Assembly: GCA_013398615.1 (NCBI GenBank)
Contig: VZSR01000028.1
Span: 4,269,402 to 4,333,401 of the forward strand
Length of the DNA: 64,000 bases
Origin: Brachypodius melanocephalos
Lineage: Eukaryota > Chordata > Aves > Passeriformes > Pycnonotidae
Direction: 5' to 3'
The notes under the pieces are model-generated. The model searched no databases and was not told where the DNA came from. It worked only from the letters and a program-made list of their open reading frames with translations. Shown one piece after another: positions 25,701 to 36,000 of the stretch. How positions within the stretch are numbered: position 1 is the stretch's first letter; every line of letters begins with the position of its first letter. The position numbers and the translations under genes are program-made.

Positions 25701-28700
25701 TGTCTAGAAGCTCATGTGCTGTATTACCTTAATGTGGGTGACCCAGTGGAGAAGGCCCTTGGTGGTGAAGTATTCAGCCTTGCAATATTCTCACAAGACA
25801 TGGTTATGTTGTTTTCAAGTCAACTCACCATTGTCTGAGTTTGCATTTTGTTGTGGATGATCTTTGTTTAAATTCATGACATGACAGTAACTGCAGATGC
25901 TCTCTGTTCTTGGTTCTAGGCCAGTGTTCAGACTTCTCCCTTGAACTAGTTAGGACAGCAAAGCCCTACAAAGTAGAACCTCTTATAAGCATTCTTGTGT
26001 TTCTGCAGGGGTGAGTTTGCATCATTTATTTGTTTAAAGCAGGTTCTGAAACAGAAGTTTCAGTAAAACTGTTGCTGGGGAGGAATATTATTTTTTCAGT
26101 AGTCACTGTAAACACCTGACTGTTATTTTGCTTGAAAGACTGTGATAGAAGGAATAGTTGATAGATATCTAACTGTAAGAGCAATTGGAAGTGATAAATA
26201 ATACTGCTTTCATGTTTTTGGCAGGTTTAACTGGTTTAGAGAGATGTGGGAATCACTGTCACTGCCAGAGGTGGATGCTGCTGTACTGAGTAGTCAGGAT
26301 GCATGGTTCCCCCTTGTGTCCCTGATTCTATTTCTTTTTGGGACAGGCATTGCCTACTGGAGTGGAGTATTTTTCTCTACATCTCTGAGACTCTTCTCTT
26401 CATTATGGTTAACTCTGATTAGGTAAAACAATGTGATGTTATATAATTATGCTCTTCTACATGACTTTGACCCTGACAATTGCTTTGTTTGTTTGTTTGT
26501 TTGCTTCTGTGTGAATGTTTGAACAAGATTGAATTCTGGGCAGGTTGAATTTACACATGATTTTAGACATCTGGGTTTGAAAGCAAGCAGAAATTGATGT
26601 CTGGGAAGAAGCACAACGGGAATTTTGTTTCTGTTTTCTGTTTTCAGACCTACTAAACTTCAAAAAGATAAGTTAGTTACACCCAGAAGACTCTGTGGGA
26701 TGATATCTCTTGCTTTGGTTAGCTGGACCACTTGTGGTGCATTTGCTGTACTCATTATTTATCTCCAATACTTGTTCAAGGTACTGAAAGGCTAAACATT
26801 TTGTAACTGAATTGAAAATTTTAGGTGCTTTGAATTAACCCCAGGTTAAAAGGAAAAATCCAAGTTACCCTTTTTTATACATAAAAGAAATGTTATTATT
26901 CTCATACTTGAAATAGGTGTTTCTAATTTATCAGTGTCATAATCTTGTAATTTGTAGAATTCTTCTTTTGTTAATGTTTCTTACAAAGAATTACGTGGTT
27001 GCATGTGCCCACCACAACAATGCAGATAACTGAAATTTTAACTTATAGCTAGGCAATATTATAAAAACAAAGAGGAAGCTTCCTTGAAGAGGAAGGAGTC
27101 TTCAATTTTTTTTCCTAAACTACAGCTTTTGTGTGAAGAATCTTTACCAAACAAGCAACTGCTTGTCTTACAGGTTGTAAAACTGCATGTGACTGTAAGA
27201 GCAGAGCAAAACATGCTCAACAGGGTGAGTCTGTTTTCTCTTTCTGTTCCAAGCTGTGGCCAAAAACTGTCTGCCAGGCTTCTGCCTTGGTCCTCTTGTG
27301 TACCTTGTGCTGCAGTGACTGGGTGTCTGTGGTTCTCTTGCTGCATGTGTGGTGTGAAGGAACAGCCAGGCCATGAGCAGCCTGCCCCATCACACAGGAC
27401 TGCTGTTTGAACTTTCTGCAATGTCACCTTATCATTTAAGAAAACTCTGTCTCTGAATACACACAGGATAACAGGATTCATCTAAATTTTGGTGTTTGGT
27501 TATGCAGGGCTTATCTTTAAAAAAAAAATTCTACATAATAATCTATACTGCAGGTAAAACAGTTTGCTCTGGAAAGGCAGTGTGTGGAGTTTAAGGTTTT
27601 CTTAGTCCAGAGATGACAAACAGGATATATTAGATGAATATGGACTGAGGCTGCAGTAAATAGGGAGCTGTTTAAAACACAGTGAAGAAGTGTTTGGTTT
27701 CATGCAGTGTGAACTTCATTTTCTGGGTTACTGTAAGTTGTAGGATGAAAATGTAAGCAGGTGTGGATAACTGCATATGATAACTACCTGCTCTTTTTTG
27801 CAAACATAGAACAAAGCAACCTGACAGGAAAAGTTGTTGAAAGTTTTCTTTGGGTTTCTTTGAGTGGATTTTTCATGTGTTTAGTTGAAAAACATCTCCT
27901 TTCATCTCTATATAATTTTTTGTTGCATTTGTGGGGGTTTTCTCCTGATTTTGGAAGTTAGTATCTGCCACCTCATTCATTTGTCTTTGCTATTTATTTC
28001 TACAGGTAATATTTCATTCCTAGTTGCATTACTTCCTGTATCTTTCCTGTGAATGATCATCTGTGATTTTTCACCCCCATGCTTTATTACTCCTTTTATT
28101 TTGTTCTTCCCCCTTCCAGGAACCCCTTTTTATTTCACTGGTGTCAGGGCATCTACACTCTCCATTCTTTTCTTCCATAGACATATAAACTACCAGTCTA
28201 TGAGAAATAACTGCTTAAATTTAGATACTTTAAAATTGAACTATTGAACATTGATTCTGATGGCTTTTTGAGGCATAAATTGCAGATTTTCTTCCTAAAT
28301 CACAGCTGGCCTGATACTATTAGGATATTTTTCCCCTCCTCTTTCCCCAGTGTGGGTTCTTACAAGCTTGTGCACGTTTTTGTGACTTCTGTCTTTCATT
28401 TCCAGGATTCAGGCCACTCAAAAGAAACTTCACAGAACTCCAGTATACACACAGTCAAAGCCCAGAGTTCAGTGGACACCATTCCAGAAGCAACACAGTC
28501 TCCTTCCAACAATAAAGCACTTGCTGAAGCTGTGAACAGTCTTAAGATGCACATTACAATCCTTAATTTATTCACGTGGATTGTGCTGCTCAACTTGCCA
28601 TCTTTAATTTATTGGTTAAAAAATCTCAGGTAAGTTCTTAAATTGACACTAAGGTGGAAGAAAGTTCCAGGAACCTTTGAAGATAATAAAAATTATAAAT

Positions 28701-30030
28701 GTTTGATTCTTTACGTTATTAGTTACCTTACAGTTTTAAAGACTTCTGTTAATTGTTATTGTTTTCTCTATCCTCTCTGGTTTGTATTGTGTTGTAAATA
28801 GGTGTTAAATGAATCAGTGATATGTTGAAGAAAGTAATTTTTCAGAAAGGATTTAAAATCAGGCTGGGATGCCATATGGATTTCATGTATGTTTTTTGTC
28901 ATCAGCACATGGATATTATTTGGCAGCCTAGTTTAGATGTGATGTGCTTTTTAAACCATTTCTTTGCAGGTACAATGTTAGACTTGATCCTGATCCCTGC
29001 AGATCCACAGCTATCATCCTCGTATGCATTTTAGAAATTCTAATGAATTCAAGTACTTCTGAAGTGAAATCAAGGTACTGTAGCCCAATCTCTAGATTTG
29101 CTTTCCTGCTTCTTTGTGAATTACTGTTTGTGTGGTAAAACTTAATTTCTGCTGTTCAGCCTCTATATTCATGAACTCACATGGTTAAGTCTAAAAGATG
29201 AGCTAAAATGTGTGCAAAGTACCTCTAGTTCAGATAAGAGGAAAAAATCCCCTGTATTTGCCACCTGGAAATAAATTATGTGCTATCTGAGCAATTGGCT
29301 GCATAACAACTTCTTGAAATGTGACTTTTTAACTCATGATTCATTGAATCCTTTCAAGTGCCACAGAATCCAAATGCCTTGAGCAATTATTGTCAGACAG
29401 CTTTAAGGAAAAGGGAAGTCTAAAGGATTATAGTTATGTTCTTGTAGCTCCCCTTATGGGAGTAGAAATATAATGTGTTCTCTACTGGTTTAAGAAGTTC
29501 TGAGGACTTGGTTTTGCTGACAGAATATTTCTTGTTGAGATATGAAATTAGTCAATGCCTCATGAATGACAATCAGTAATAACAAATGTCATTTATCCTC
29601 TTGACCAGTACCTGTTATCTCAAGTGATCTAATAAACCATTAAGTCTTCCTATGTTACAGAGAACAAATTTCTGAATTAATGTAATATTTTTAATGACAT
29701 TACCCTTTTTGAATAATTTCTCTTGCATATGCATCAATTTTTATGGCCTACTAGACCTAGTTGTTCCATTTCAAAGATTAACAAAGCCTTGAAATATAAA
29801 TTATTTTGCAAAGGAAAGTGAAGTAAGGCATTTGCATACTTTCTGCATATCTGGCTACAAAATGACAATTTTTTTCTTTGTATTCTTACAGTAAACTCTT
29901 GAAGATTGCAGCCAAAGTTCCACTCCCTTTGTCTGTTGCAATGCTGGCCTTTGGACGAATGCATTTATACAGAGTCCCACACTTTGTAACCTTTTCTCTT
30001 CTTCTACATGTGCTCTGCTGTTTTGTGTAA
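7592..30030 (+). CDS. PGAP1: PGAP1, GPI-inositol deacylase (exons 2-27; exon 1 missing in gap)
   Basis: PGAP1 is an ER membrane lipase-like enzyme. It removes the acyl chain from the inositol of GPI anchors after attachment to protein, a step needed for efficient ER exit and later remodelling. Twenty-six exons join in one frame: 2,661 nt, 886 residues plus stop. With an expected exon 1 of about 49 codons the total would be near 935, against about 922 as I recall for human. The N-terminal alpha/beta-hydrolase domain has the conserved [12 protein letters not shown] segment in exon 2 and the nucleophile motif G-H-S-M-G in exon 4 (Ser codon 11217-11219). A long lumenal part follows. Hydrophobic membrane segments occupy exons 22, 23, 25, 26 and 27. 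All splice sites are GT-AG; the exon 7 donor is weak. The 5' end is incomplete. Identity is very secure from near-continuous similarity to the recalled human protein. Confidence 0.96.
9207..9222 (+). repeat. Short (GCT)n microsatellite
   Basis: Five or so GCT units in PGAP1 intron 2, just before an antisense CR1 fragment. Confidence 0.8.
9236..9503 (-). mobile_element. CR1 LINE 3' fragment, antisense, in PGAP1 intron 2
   Basis: The plus strand reads like the reverse complement of an avian CR1 3' end: a 'ggctggaaaggacc' start, then 'cccaccactaagccatgtccctgagtgcc', 'ttgggcagcaagttccagtgtctgaccacc', and 'cccctggtgcaacttgcagccatttcctcttgtg' (described here in pieces). This block runs from the 3' tail side to the usual 5' truncation, which gives the minus orientation. 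It is diverged and non-coding. Confidence 0.85.
10384..10559 (+). CDS. PGAP1: PGAP1 exon 3
   Basis: 176 nt, phase 1 to 0. Encodes [20 protein letters not shown] and continues to ILKLYK, nearly identical to human. Acceptor tttttctag, donor gtaagt. Confidence 0.95.
11175..11346 (+). CDS. PGAP1: PGAP1 exon 4, carries the catalytic serine
   Basis: 172 nt, phase 0 to 1. Encodes [20 protein letters not shown]. The lipase motif G-H-S-M-G has its serine codon at 11217-11219. Acceptor tttgctgaag, donor gtgagt. Confidence 0.96.
11724..11777 (+). repeat. Imperfect tandem repeat of an ATGTTTTTCATA-like unit
   Basis: Copies of 'aatgtttttcat' recur four times (about 11728, 11745, 11754 and 11766) within PGAP1 intron 4, with spacer variants. 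AT-rich slippage product, no gene. Confidence 0.8.
12454..12614 (+). CDS. PGAP1: PGAP1 exon 5
   Basis: 161 nt, phase 1 to 0. Encodes [15 protein letters not shown] and the conserved [18 protein letters not shown], ending in LSVV. Donor gtaaaa. Confidence 0.95.
14166..14218 (+). CDS. PGAP1: PGAP1 exon 6
   Basis: 53 nt, phase 0 to 2. Encodes [18 protein letters not shown], with the last Trp codon split TG|G across the intron. The His of TDHLS falls in a region conserved with other PGAP1 proteins. Acceptor cccaaacag. Confidence 0.93.
14395..14461 (+). CDS. PGAP1: PGAP1 exon 7
   Basis: 67 nt, phase 2 to 0. Encodes [20 protein letters not shown] then RQ. The donor is CAG|GTCTGT, weaker than the others in this gene, but frame and protein continuity require it. 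Confidence 0.9.
15175..15280 (+). CDS. PGAP1: PGAP1 exon 8
   Basis: 106 nt, phase 0 to 1. Encodes [20 protein letters not shown] and ends in TDLTG. Acceptor cttgttttag, donor gtgtgc. Confidence 0.93.
15930..16315 (+). mobile_element. Old CR1 LINE fragment in PGAP1 intron 8
   Basis: The sequence follows the CR1 3' body in sense orientation, with recognisable landmarks: 'tgtccagtttggggcaccct', 'ttcaccctaaagagaatactgag', 'ggaacagatgcccagagaggttg'. It is highly diverged, with indels, and the usual CR1 3' tail is not evident. Confidence 0.7.
17006..17061 (+). CDS. PGAP1: PGAP1 exon 9
   Basis: 56 nt, phase 1 to 0. Encodes [19 protein letters not shown]. Acceptor tatttttag, donor gtaagt. Confidence 0.93.
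17186..17269 (+). CDS. PGAP1: PGAP1 exon 10
   Basis: 84 nt, phase 0 to 0. Encodes [20 protein letters not shown] and VYCENSML. The acceptor follows long T-runs (17143-17181); donor gtgaga. Confidence 0.93.
18611..18660 (+). CDS. PGAP1: PGAP1 exon 11
   Basis: 50 nt, phase 0 to 2. Encodes [16 protein letters not shown] and the first two bases of a Cys codon. Acceptor ctttacag, donor gtgagt. Confidence 0.93.
18862..19192 (+). mobile_element. CR1 LINE 3' fragment in PGAP1 intron 11
   Basis: Sense CR1 3' end. It has the landmarks 'gacagaacaaggggcagtgg', 'tggagatgttccaggccagg' and 'ttggatggggtcctgagtaa', and ends in the characteristic 'ttcaacccaaaccattctg' tail near 19192. It is 5' truncated, as CR1 insertions usually are. 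Confidence 0.88.
20093..20113 (+). repeat. (GA)n microsatellite
   Basis: A run of GAGA units with one interrupting C in PGAP1 intron 11, shortly before exon 12. Confidence 0.85.
20197..20248 (+). CDS. PGAP1: PGAP1 exon 12
   Basis: 52 nt, phase 2 to 0. Encodes [18 protein letters not shown]. Acceptor tttttacag, donor gtaggt. Confidence 0.93.
20469..20546 (+). CDS. PGAP1: PGAP1 exon 13
   Basis: 78 nt, phase 0 to 0. Encodes [20 protein letters not shown] and PAAGNK. Acceptor tttttaag, donor gtaaaa. Confidence 0.92.
21449..21524 (+). CDS. PGAP1: PGAP1 exon 14
   Basis: 76 nt, phase 0 to 1. Encodes [20 protein letters not shown] and HLFSFG. Acceptor caattgcag, donor gtaagt. Confidence 0.93.
21801..21874 (+). 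CDS. PGAP1: PGAP1 exon 15
   Basis: 74 nt, phase 1 to 0. Encodes [20 protein letters not shown] and QHFNQ. Acceptor catttacag, donor gtaaga. Confidence 0.93.
21966..22017 (+). CDS. PGAP1: PGAP1 exon 16
   Basis: 52 nt, phase 0 to 1. Encodes [17 protein letters not shown]. It lies only 91 bases after exon 15, the shortest intron of the gene. Donor gtaaat. Confidence 0.92.
22706..22772 (+). CDS. PGAP1: PGAP1 exon 17
   Basis: 67 nt, phase 1 to 2. Encodes [20 protein letters not shown] and VA. Acceptor ccatttcag, donor gtaagg. Confidence 0.93.
23615..23723 (+). CDS. PGAP1: PGAP1 exon 18
   Basis: 109 nt, phase 2 to 0. Encodes [20 protein letters not shown] and ends YSSPDCQYE. Acceptor tgtgtttcag, donor gtgagt. 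Confidence 0.93.
24073..24111 (+). CDS. PGAP1: PGAP1 exon 19 (39-nt exon)
   Basis: 39 nt, phase 0 to 0. Encodes [13 protein letters not shown], matching the VKTSFSQILGQ stretch I recall in human. It follows a T-run and tcaag acceptor; donor gtaaga. Confidence 0.92.
25170..25263 (+). CDS. PGAP1: PGAP1 exon 20
   Basis: 94 nt, phase 0 to 1. Encodes [20 protein letters not shown] and [12 protein letters not shown]. Acceptor tgtctttcag, donor gtagct. Confidence 0.93.
25920..26010 (+). CDS. PGAP1: PGAP1 exon 21
   Basis: 91 nt, phase 1 to 2. Encodes [20 protein letters not shown] and [11 protein letters not shown]. The donor is GGG|GTGAGT; ending at 26010 is what keeps frame with exon 22. Acceptor ggttctag. 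Confidence 0.92.
26225..26422 (+). CDS. PGAP1: PGAP1 exon 22 (membrane segment)
   Basis: 198 nt, phase 2 to 2. Opens [20 protein letters not shown] and contains the hydrophobic [20 protein letters not shown], a transmembrane helix. Acceptor tttttggcag, donor gtaaaa. Confidence 0.94.
26483..26505 (+). repeat. (TTTG)n microsatellite
   Basis: Five TTTG units in PGAP1 intron 22. Confidence 0.85.
26648..26780 (+). CDS. PGAP1: PGAP1 exon 23 (membrane segment)
   Basis: 133 nt, phase 2 to 0. After a basic loop ([15 protein letters not shown]) comes a long hydrophobic stretch, [20 protein letters not shown], a transmembrane helix. Acceptor ctgttttcag, donor gtactg. Confidence 0.93.
27174..27224 (+). 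CDS. PGAP1: PGAP1 exon 24
   Basis: 51 nt, phase 0 to 0. Encodes [17 protein letters not shown]. It begins like the human VVHLQ segment, but this cytosolic loop seems shorter and poorly conserved. Acceptor gtcttacag, donor gtgagt. Confidence 0.85.
28406..28629 (+). CDS. PGAP1: PGAP1 exon 25 (membrane segment)
   Basis: 224 nt, phase 0 to 2. A Ser-rich loop starting [15 protein letters not shown] leads to the hydrophobic [20 protein letters not shown] and then WLKNLR. Acceptor catttccag, donor gtaagt. Confidence 0.94.
28970..29074 (+). CDS. PGAP1: PGAP1 exon 26
   Basis: 105 nt, phase 2 to 2. Encodes [20 protein letters not shown] and [15 protein letters not shown], including part of a membrane helix. 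Acceptor ctttgcag, donor gtactg. Confidence 0.93.
29892..30030 (+). CDS. PGAP1: PGAP1 exon 27 (last coding exon, stop TAA)
   Basis: 139 nt from phase 2 to the stop TAA at 30028-30030. Encodes [20 protein letters not shown] and the hydrophobic tail [15 protein letters not shown]. Acceptor attcttacag. Confidence 0.95.
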
Positions 30031-33000
30031 TGTTTATTCTGTATAGGACATATATAGGACAATGCACCCTAGAAACTTAACACTGGAAATGGGAAAAATT
30101 GCAACACAGAAATGCCTAAATTAATATAATCAGTAGTTTACATTATGTGGGAAAAAGGACAGAACTGTGAATACTTCACAAAAGATTCATGGTTTTATTC
30201 ATGTTGCTTAGAAAACTTTTCCTGGTGTTTATTTCATGTCTCTGGAAATAGAGTGATTTAACTGTGTATAAGCACATGACTCATATCAGTGCAACATCTC
30301 AATACTCTGCCTTGTAGACACTTTGGTGTTTCACTGTACTGCTTTGTGAAAACAGACCTTTTTTACTCACTGTGCCATGCAGTGTCTGTGTTCTGAACTT
30401 GCATCTCTTGCAGGTCTGAAGTATGCTGGTTAAAACTCAATGCATTTCAAGCACACTGTGACTATCACAAAACCCACAGAGCCAAGTATACTTTGAATTA
30501 TTTTATGTTACATTCAAAAGCTGCCACATTTGTGTCTAGACAAACTAGAATGTACTGCTTATATAGAACTGTTATTTCTATCAAATCATTTGTTCAATCA
30601 GTGTGAGTTGAACATTTGTGAGATTATTGCAAGTCTTACACATTTTACTTTTTGTGAGAGTGAGAAAACAACAGTATTCTATGTAGCTTTCTATTCAGGA
30701 AGGATACCAGCAGATTCATAAACAATTTGCTGTAATGTTGTTTTAAAACATTGTCAGTTTTCTCTAAAATTCTGAAATTAATCCTTGGACTTTGTCCATA
30801 TGTAGGAGCTAGCAAACGTTGAGATATGGTGTGAGTTAACAGTGCTGTTGCTGCACTCTTGAAGTAGACAAGGCAGGCTTTTTTCCTGTTGTAAACAGAG
30901 AATCAACCATCTCCAAATAAATGCCAATACATAAAATGAATATGGAATAGTTACAACCCTGCAAACTCCTGTCCTGCCATACAGTGCTAACTTCTGCATG
31001 TGGGCAAACTCAGTGATAGTGGGAAATACTGACCATAAATATTAGCTCTGTATAAATTTTATCTTAGTGCCTAGATGCTACAGTGACTGCCATTTATAAT
31101 AAAGCCTACAATAGCTATGTGTAAGGAGTTCTCTCCCCTGGGCATGTTTGTTTCTTCTGTTTTGCCAACAGAAGAAATCTCTGCAGTCCTTAGGTTTAAA
31201 TGATGTATTGATTGTGTGTAGAGATGAGCTTACTACTGCTTCTGTGTTAGCTGTCTCTGCTGTGTCTGAGATAATTGTTACCTTCATCTGGAAATACCAG
31301 ACCAGCTCCATCGTCTTAGAGGAATACCAAGAGGAAATCTGCTGCTCATACTCTTGATACAATAGTACAGCCAGCCTGACCCATTAACTCCATCATATCT
31401 TAATAATCTTGCCTAAAGTGCCTCAGTTATTTCTAACATGTTGTTAGGGTCAATTCCTTTGAGCTGGCTGGAAAGACTCAGTTCACACAGTGACTTTCCA
31501 AAATGAAGGACAAATGTGGAAAAAGCCATGTGTGTTTTGTTCGCTTATATCTAAGTCAGCAGTTCAAGTTAATTGTAAGTTCAAGTCATTAAAAGTGCTG
31601 TGACTGAGTAAGGGTATTGTAGTTAGCCAAGCCCTGTCACTGTTATCAGTAATCTATGTGCTGGTATTCTAGTCTTAACCTTTTTAAAAAAGAAGGTTAG
31701 ATTATATATAGTGTTTGTAGATCAGCAGAGTTATTTGAATAGATTATATCTTGATATTTTCTAATCAAATGTATGCTACAGTGTATGTAGATAAGATAAT
31801 TTGTGTGACTTAATATACTTGTAGCTAAATGCACCAGTTGGTTTAACTTGAAATTGCTGTTCAGACATAGAAGAATTGAGTTGTACTTGCTGTGGATGAA
31901 AGATGGTGGCAGAACTGCATTAGGGCTGGCAAAGGGCTGTGAGATGTGCAGAGTCTGATTTCTGTGAAAGATAGTTTTCCTTGACTTTCATGGTCCATTT
32001 GGCTTACTACTCTATTTTACTTCTGATTTTGTTTTGCCACCTCAACAGGTTCTTTGTGCATGAATCCATTTGTTGGAAGTGATGGAAATAAAACAGACTC
32101 AATATTTAGTATCTTTGATAGCTTTTAAAATATGCCATAAAGTGAAACCTACTGAATTACAGCAGCATAGGATAAAACCAATTTCTGTTTTTCAATTAAA
32201 TTTTTTTTTAGCTGGAGTCCTATTGATGGTTGTTAGCACTCTTCATAAAGTGGGTTCCAGTATCCTGTGTATGTTTCTCCCTGATTTTCAAGTTGGAGGT
32301 AGGAATAGGTGTAATCCTGAGTCTGAGATCCCAGATGACAAGAGTTTTTCTCCCTCAACACTCCATTTTCTCAGACATGGTTTAACTTTACTGGGGAAAG
32401 TCTTACTCCTGTTTTGAATTTAAGTGCATTGTGTGCCATTTCCTAGATTTAAACTGTTGTCAGGGATGTGCATCTGGATTGTGCAGTGATCCTGGGCTGG
32501 ACAACTTCAGCTGTTTGGCAGATTAGGAGTGTAATCCCAATTAGATTTACCATATACTCAATGGATGGTAATAGGATTAGAACAAGTCTTAGAATTCATC
32601 CCATTCTAAAAGAGGATGAATTATCCTACCTGTCATTCTGAAAAGGACTAGACTTTGTAACAGTCTGAGATTGTTTTTCAGGTAAAATAGAATGTTTGTT
32701 GTTACTTTTGGACAAGAAGCTTCTGTTAGGTGAATCTGTAGTTCTGCCACTGTTCACAGTTATCATTTCAGCAAAAACATAGGATAACCCAATATATATA
32801 TACTGTTAATTGCATATTTAAGGAGATGTAAATATTACTGAAATATCCTTTATTATGGGTGGGCTGCATTTATAAAACAGCTTTTGGCAAATACATTATA
32901 ATGTCTCTTACTACCTTTAATTATATTAAAATTCGACTTTATCTGTCAAATTTTAGATTATCTAGACTATGTGGGAGGAGATCAAGGCACAAATTGTAAG

Positions 33001-36000
33001 GGTTCAGACCTCAGGATGCATTCAAATAAGAACTATTTATGTGGCTCTAATAAATTTTTTATAAGCTATGAGAAACAGAATGAGGAAACAGGGTAAGAAC
33101 TTAAAATACTGAATGCCACTAACTTTTGGTACAGCAGAATCTTTCTTTGACAGGGAGAGATTTAATGAGAAGCCTTTAATGATAGCTGCATACCCTGAAA
33201 TTACTCCTGAAATCTGTAATATTTTCTGCTTGATGTCATCCAACGTGTTCCTCACAGTCTCATTCTGCTGCAACGACACCTGTAGCTAACACTTCATAGA
33301 AAGTCTGTGTGTCTGATAAGGAAAACCTCACACCTTCACTGGAATTACCAAATGGACCTTGGAACTGTGTCAATTAATCTTGTCCAAAGCTAATCTTTTC
33401 CATTGTGGTTTCAAAGTTGGTTGCAGTTGGTCACGTTTCAGCATCATGTTGAAAGAGGATTGATTGGTGTGGGGGGTTTTGGTGGGAGGTTTCTTTGGAT
33501 GTTTTATTTCAAGGAAACCTGCAGTAACTGGAATTTAAGCTAATATTATTTCTGACATTTTGAGTTCTGCCCTGATTTTGGTTTTGAGTGAGCTAATTCA
33601 TGTAGCAAATCATTCCTTAATATTAATTTGCTACATTTCAAAACAAATAGATGAATAATGACAAAACCCCAAGCAGTGCAGTAGCAATACACTGTAGAAG
33701 GCATAGAGACTGCTGGTATGTCTAAACGAATTTTTCATCTATAACCTAATTGGGCTAACTTTAAAGTCAGTGATTTAAAATAAACGTATCAACATTTAAC
33801 CTCAAAAGCATTGCACATGTCTCATTTTCCATGTGTTTGCCAGTAACAAGTGGTGAACTCGGTGTTTTTCTGAAATCTGATACATCTGACAGCACAGAAT
33901 AAAGTCCATTATGTAGCCATTAATAAACATTTGAGAAACTTTCATTTGAATTAAGTTTATTTCAATGCAGGGTTGAACGTGTTTAGACTTTTGTTGTATT
34001 TATACTGAGACAAAACCAGCCATTTACTGACCTGTAATACTCTGAGCTATGAAAATGGTTTTGGAAGTTCTTGTAGAGTCTGCACAGAATTGTGCTGCTG
34101 TTCTAAGTCGTTAAGCTACTAGAGAATTGTTAGTGGTAAAGTAGGCTGAAGTCTTAATGCTTATTTTCCATTTAATGTTTCAATGGCGAACGTTTCTCAC
34201 TTAATTTATAGCTTTGACTTTTTGCATCTCTCTTTCTGGGAGATGATCAGGCTAGCTTTTGTAAGCATTTAGCACTGTACTGTAAAAATACAAAATTTTC
34301 ACCACTGTTCCTTTAGGGGAGACATACTTTTGTCACCAAAGCTACATACTGCTGTTGTATAGCCTCTAGGAAATGTGTGACAATGAAGAGCAATACAAAA
34401 CTAATCCATTTCTTATTTTAAAGTACAATTTATACCTTTTTTTTAGCGCCAGAACTTTAAACTAGAATATTAGAATCCTAAAAGACTTAAAAAATTTGAA
34501 AACCTTTGGCAAAGACTATACTTTCTGATGTATATTTTTATTTGTGGAAGAATATGTTCAAAGCTTGTAATCAGCTCATCTATCCTCAAACTCAAGTAAA
34601 AAGTATGCACTTTGTCTTATTAATAGACACTGCTGCTTTTGAAAATGAATTTTAAGCATTTAGAGAGAAAATTCCATAGTTCTTACTTAAGCAAATCTGC
34701 CCAGCCCTCAATTTTTCAGGTGTCTAAGCATGTAACTGCCTCTAATATGTGCTTATTGCCTTGTAGGGTGAAAACGTGAGCTGTGATATTTTGACTTTAA
34801 TTTTCTTAAGATTTAAGGTTTCTTTGTGCATTCTTAAATGTAGACAGATTTTGCTACTCATGCTGTCATAACCAAACAGTGGGACCTGGAGGAAGTGCAG
34901 CAGCTGTGTCCTGTAGACTCATCCTGTTTGTTGAAACACCAGCCAAGACTATTTTCCCCTTCCAACTTAAATAATTTCAGGGTATATCTGAGTATCAAAC
35001 GTGCAATTGTGTTGATGTTTATTTGTACAAAAGGCTAAGTGCACTATTTTGGGATCAATTCAGGCTTCAGTATTTTCCACCTACTTCACTCTGAGTTCGG
35101 AAACAGGATTTGAGACTGCAGCACCTGACAGTTGGAATACTTTACAGAAGTCTACAGGTAGTAGACAGGACACATATAAATTAGAGTGCCAGACCAAAAC
35201 TGAAATGTGAAATTCCTCACTGTGACTTTAAACTTGTAGCTTTCTAGAGAAAAAAAAAAAATTATATATATACACTGTGCCTTAAACAGATGAATACACT
35301 CTTAACTGTAGCCTGTGGACTTCCATAGCCTTATATTTGATTTTTGAAGTTGACCAAAAATATTTGTGTGGATCATACTGAAACTTGATTTGGGGAAAAC
35401 GCTTTAAAAATTTTTTGACCCCATTTTACACTTTAAAAAATGAAGATTTGTGACAAGCACTTTTTGTTTGAAATCCCACCAACCAAAGTCAGAAAGCTTT
35501 AGCTGACCTGAATTTTTCAAGTCTTTCTGTTGTGACCAAAAGAAAAATGAGGAAGGAAAACTAGTCACAGATAGCTGTCTCAGCTTTGAAGTCTGTGTGT
35601 CAAATTATTTTTAAACATTTTGATCTTTAGTCCTCAAAAATAAAACAAACCCTCTTAATTGTAGTTTCAGCAAAATACTGTATTTAAGTCACTGAATAGC
35701 AAAATCTTCACCAGTGTGAGAAGAAAACTAGACAGGAGCAAGGTTGATTGTTTGTGTTCAGGCTCCAGAAGCTTTGAATACTAAATTTTACCTTTTAGGG
35801 AAAATATTCATAGGTAAATCCCTGAAAAAATCACATGTAGATTCTCTTCTTTGGAGGGAAAACAAACAAACAAACAAACAGCTTTTTTTTTTTTTTTCAT
35901 TAAAGAAAACTAGAAATACTTAAGAGCTTAAAATCTTGTTTTAATGTAGTAAAAGGATTTCTTACGTATATTTTTTTAATACAGAGTTCAGGGAAAGCCA

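Noticed and set aside
27059..27481. 140-aa minus-strand open frame overlapping PGAP1 exon 24
   Set aside because: No recognisable family and no splice or promoter support; antisense of the true exon plus flanking intron.
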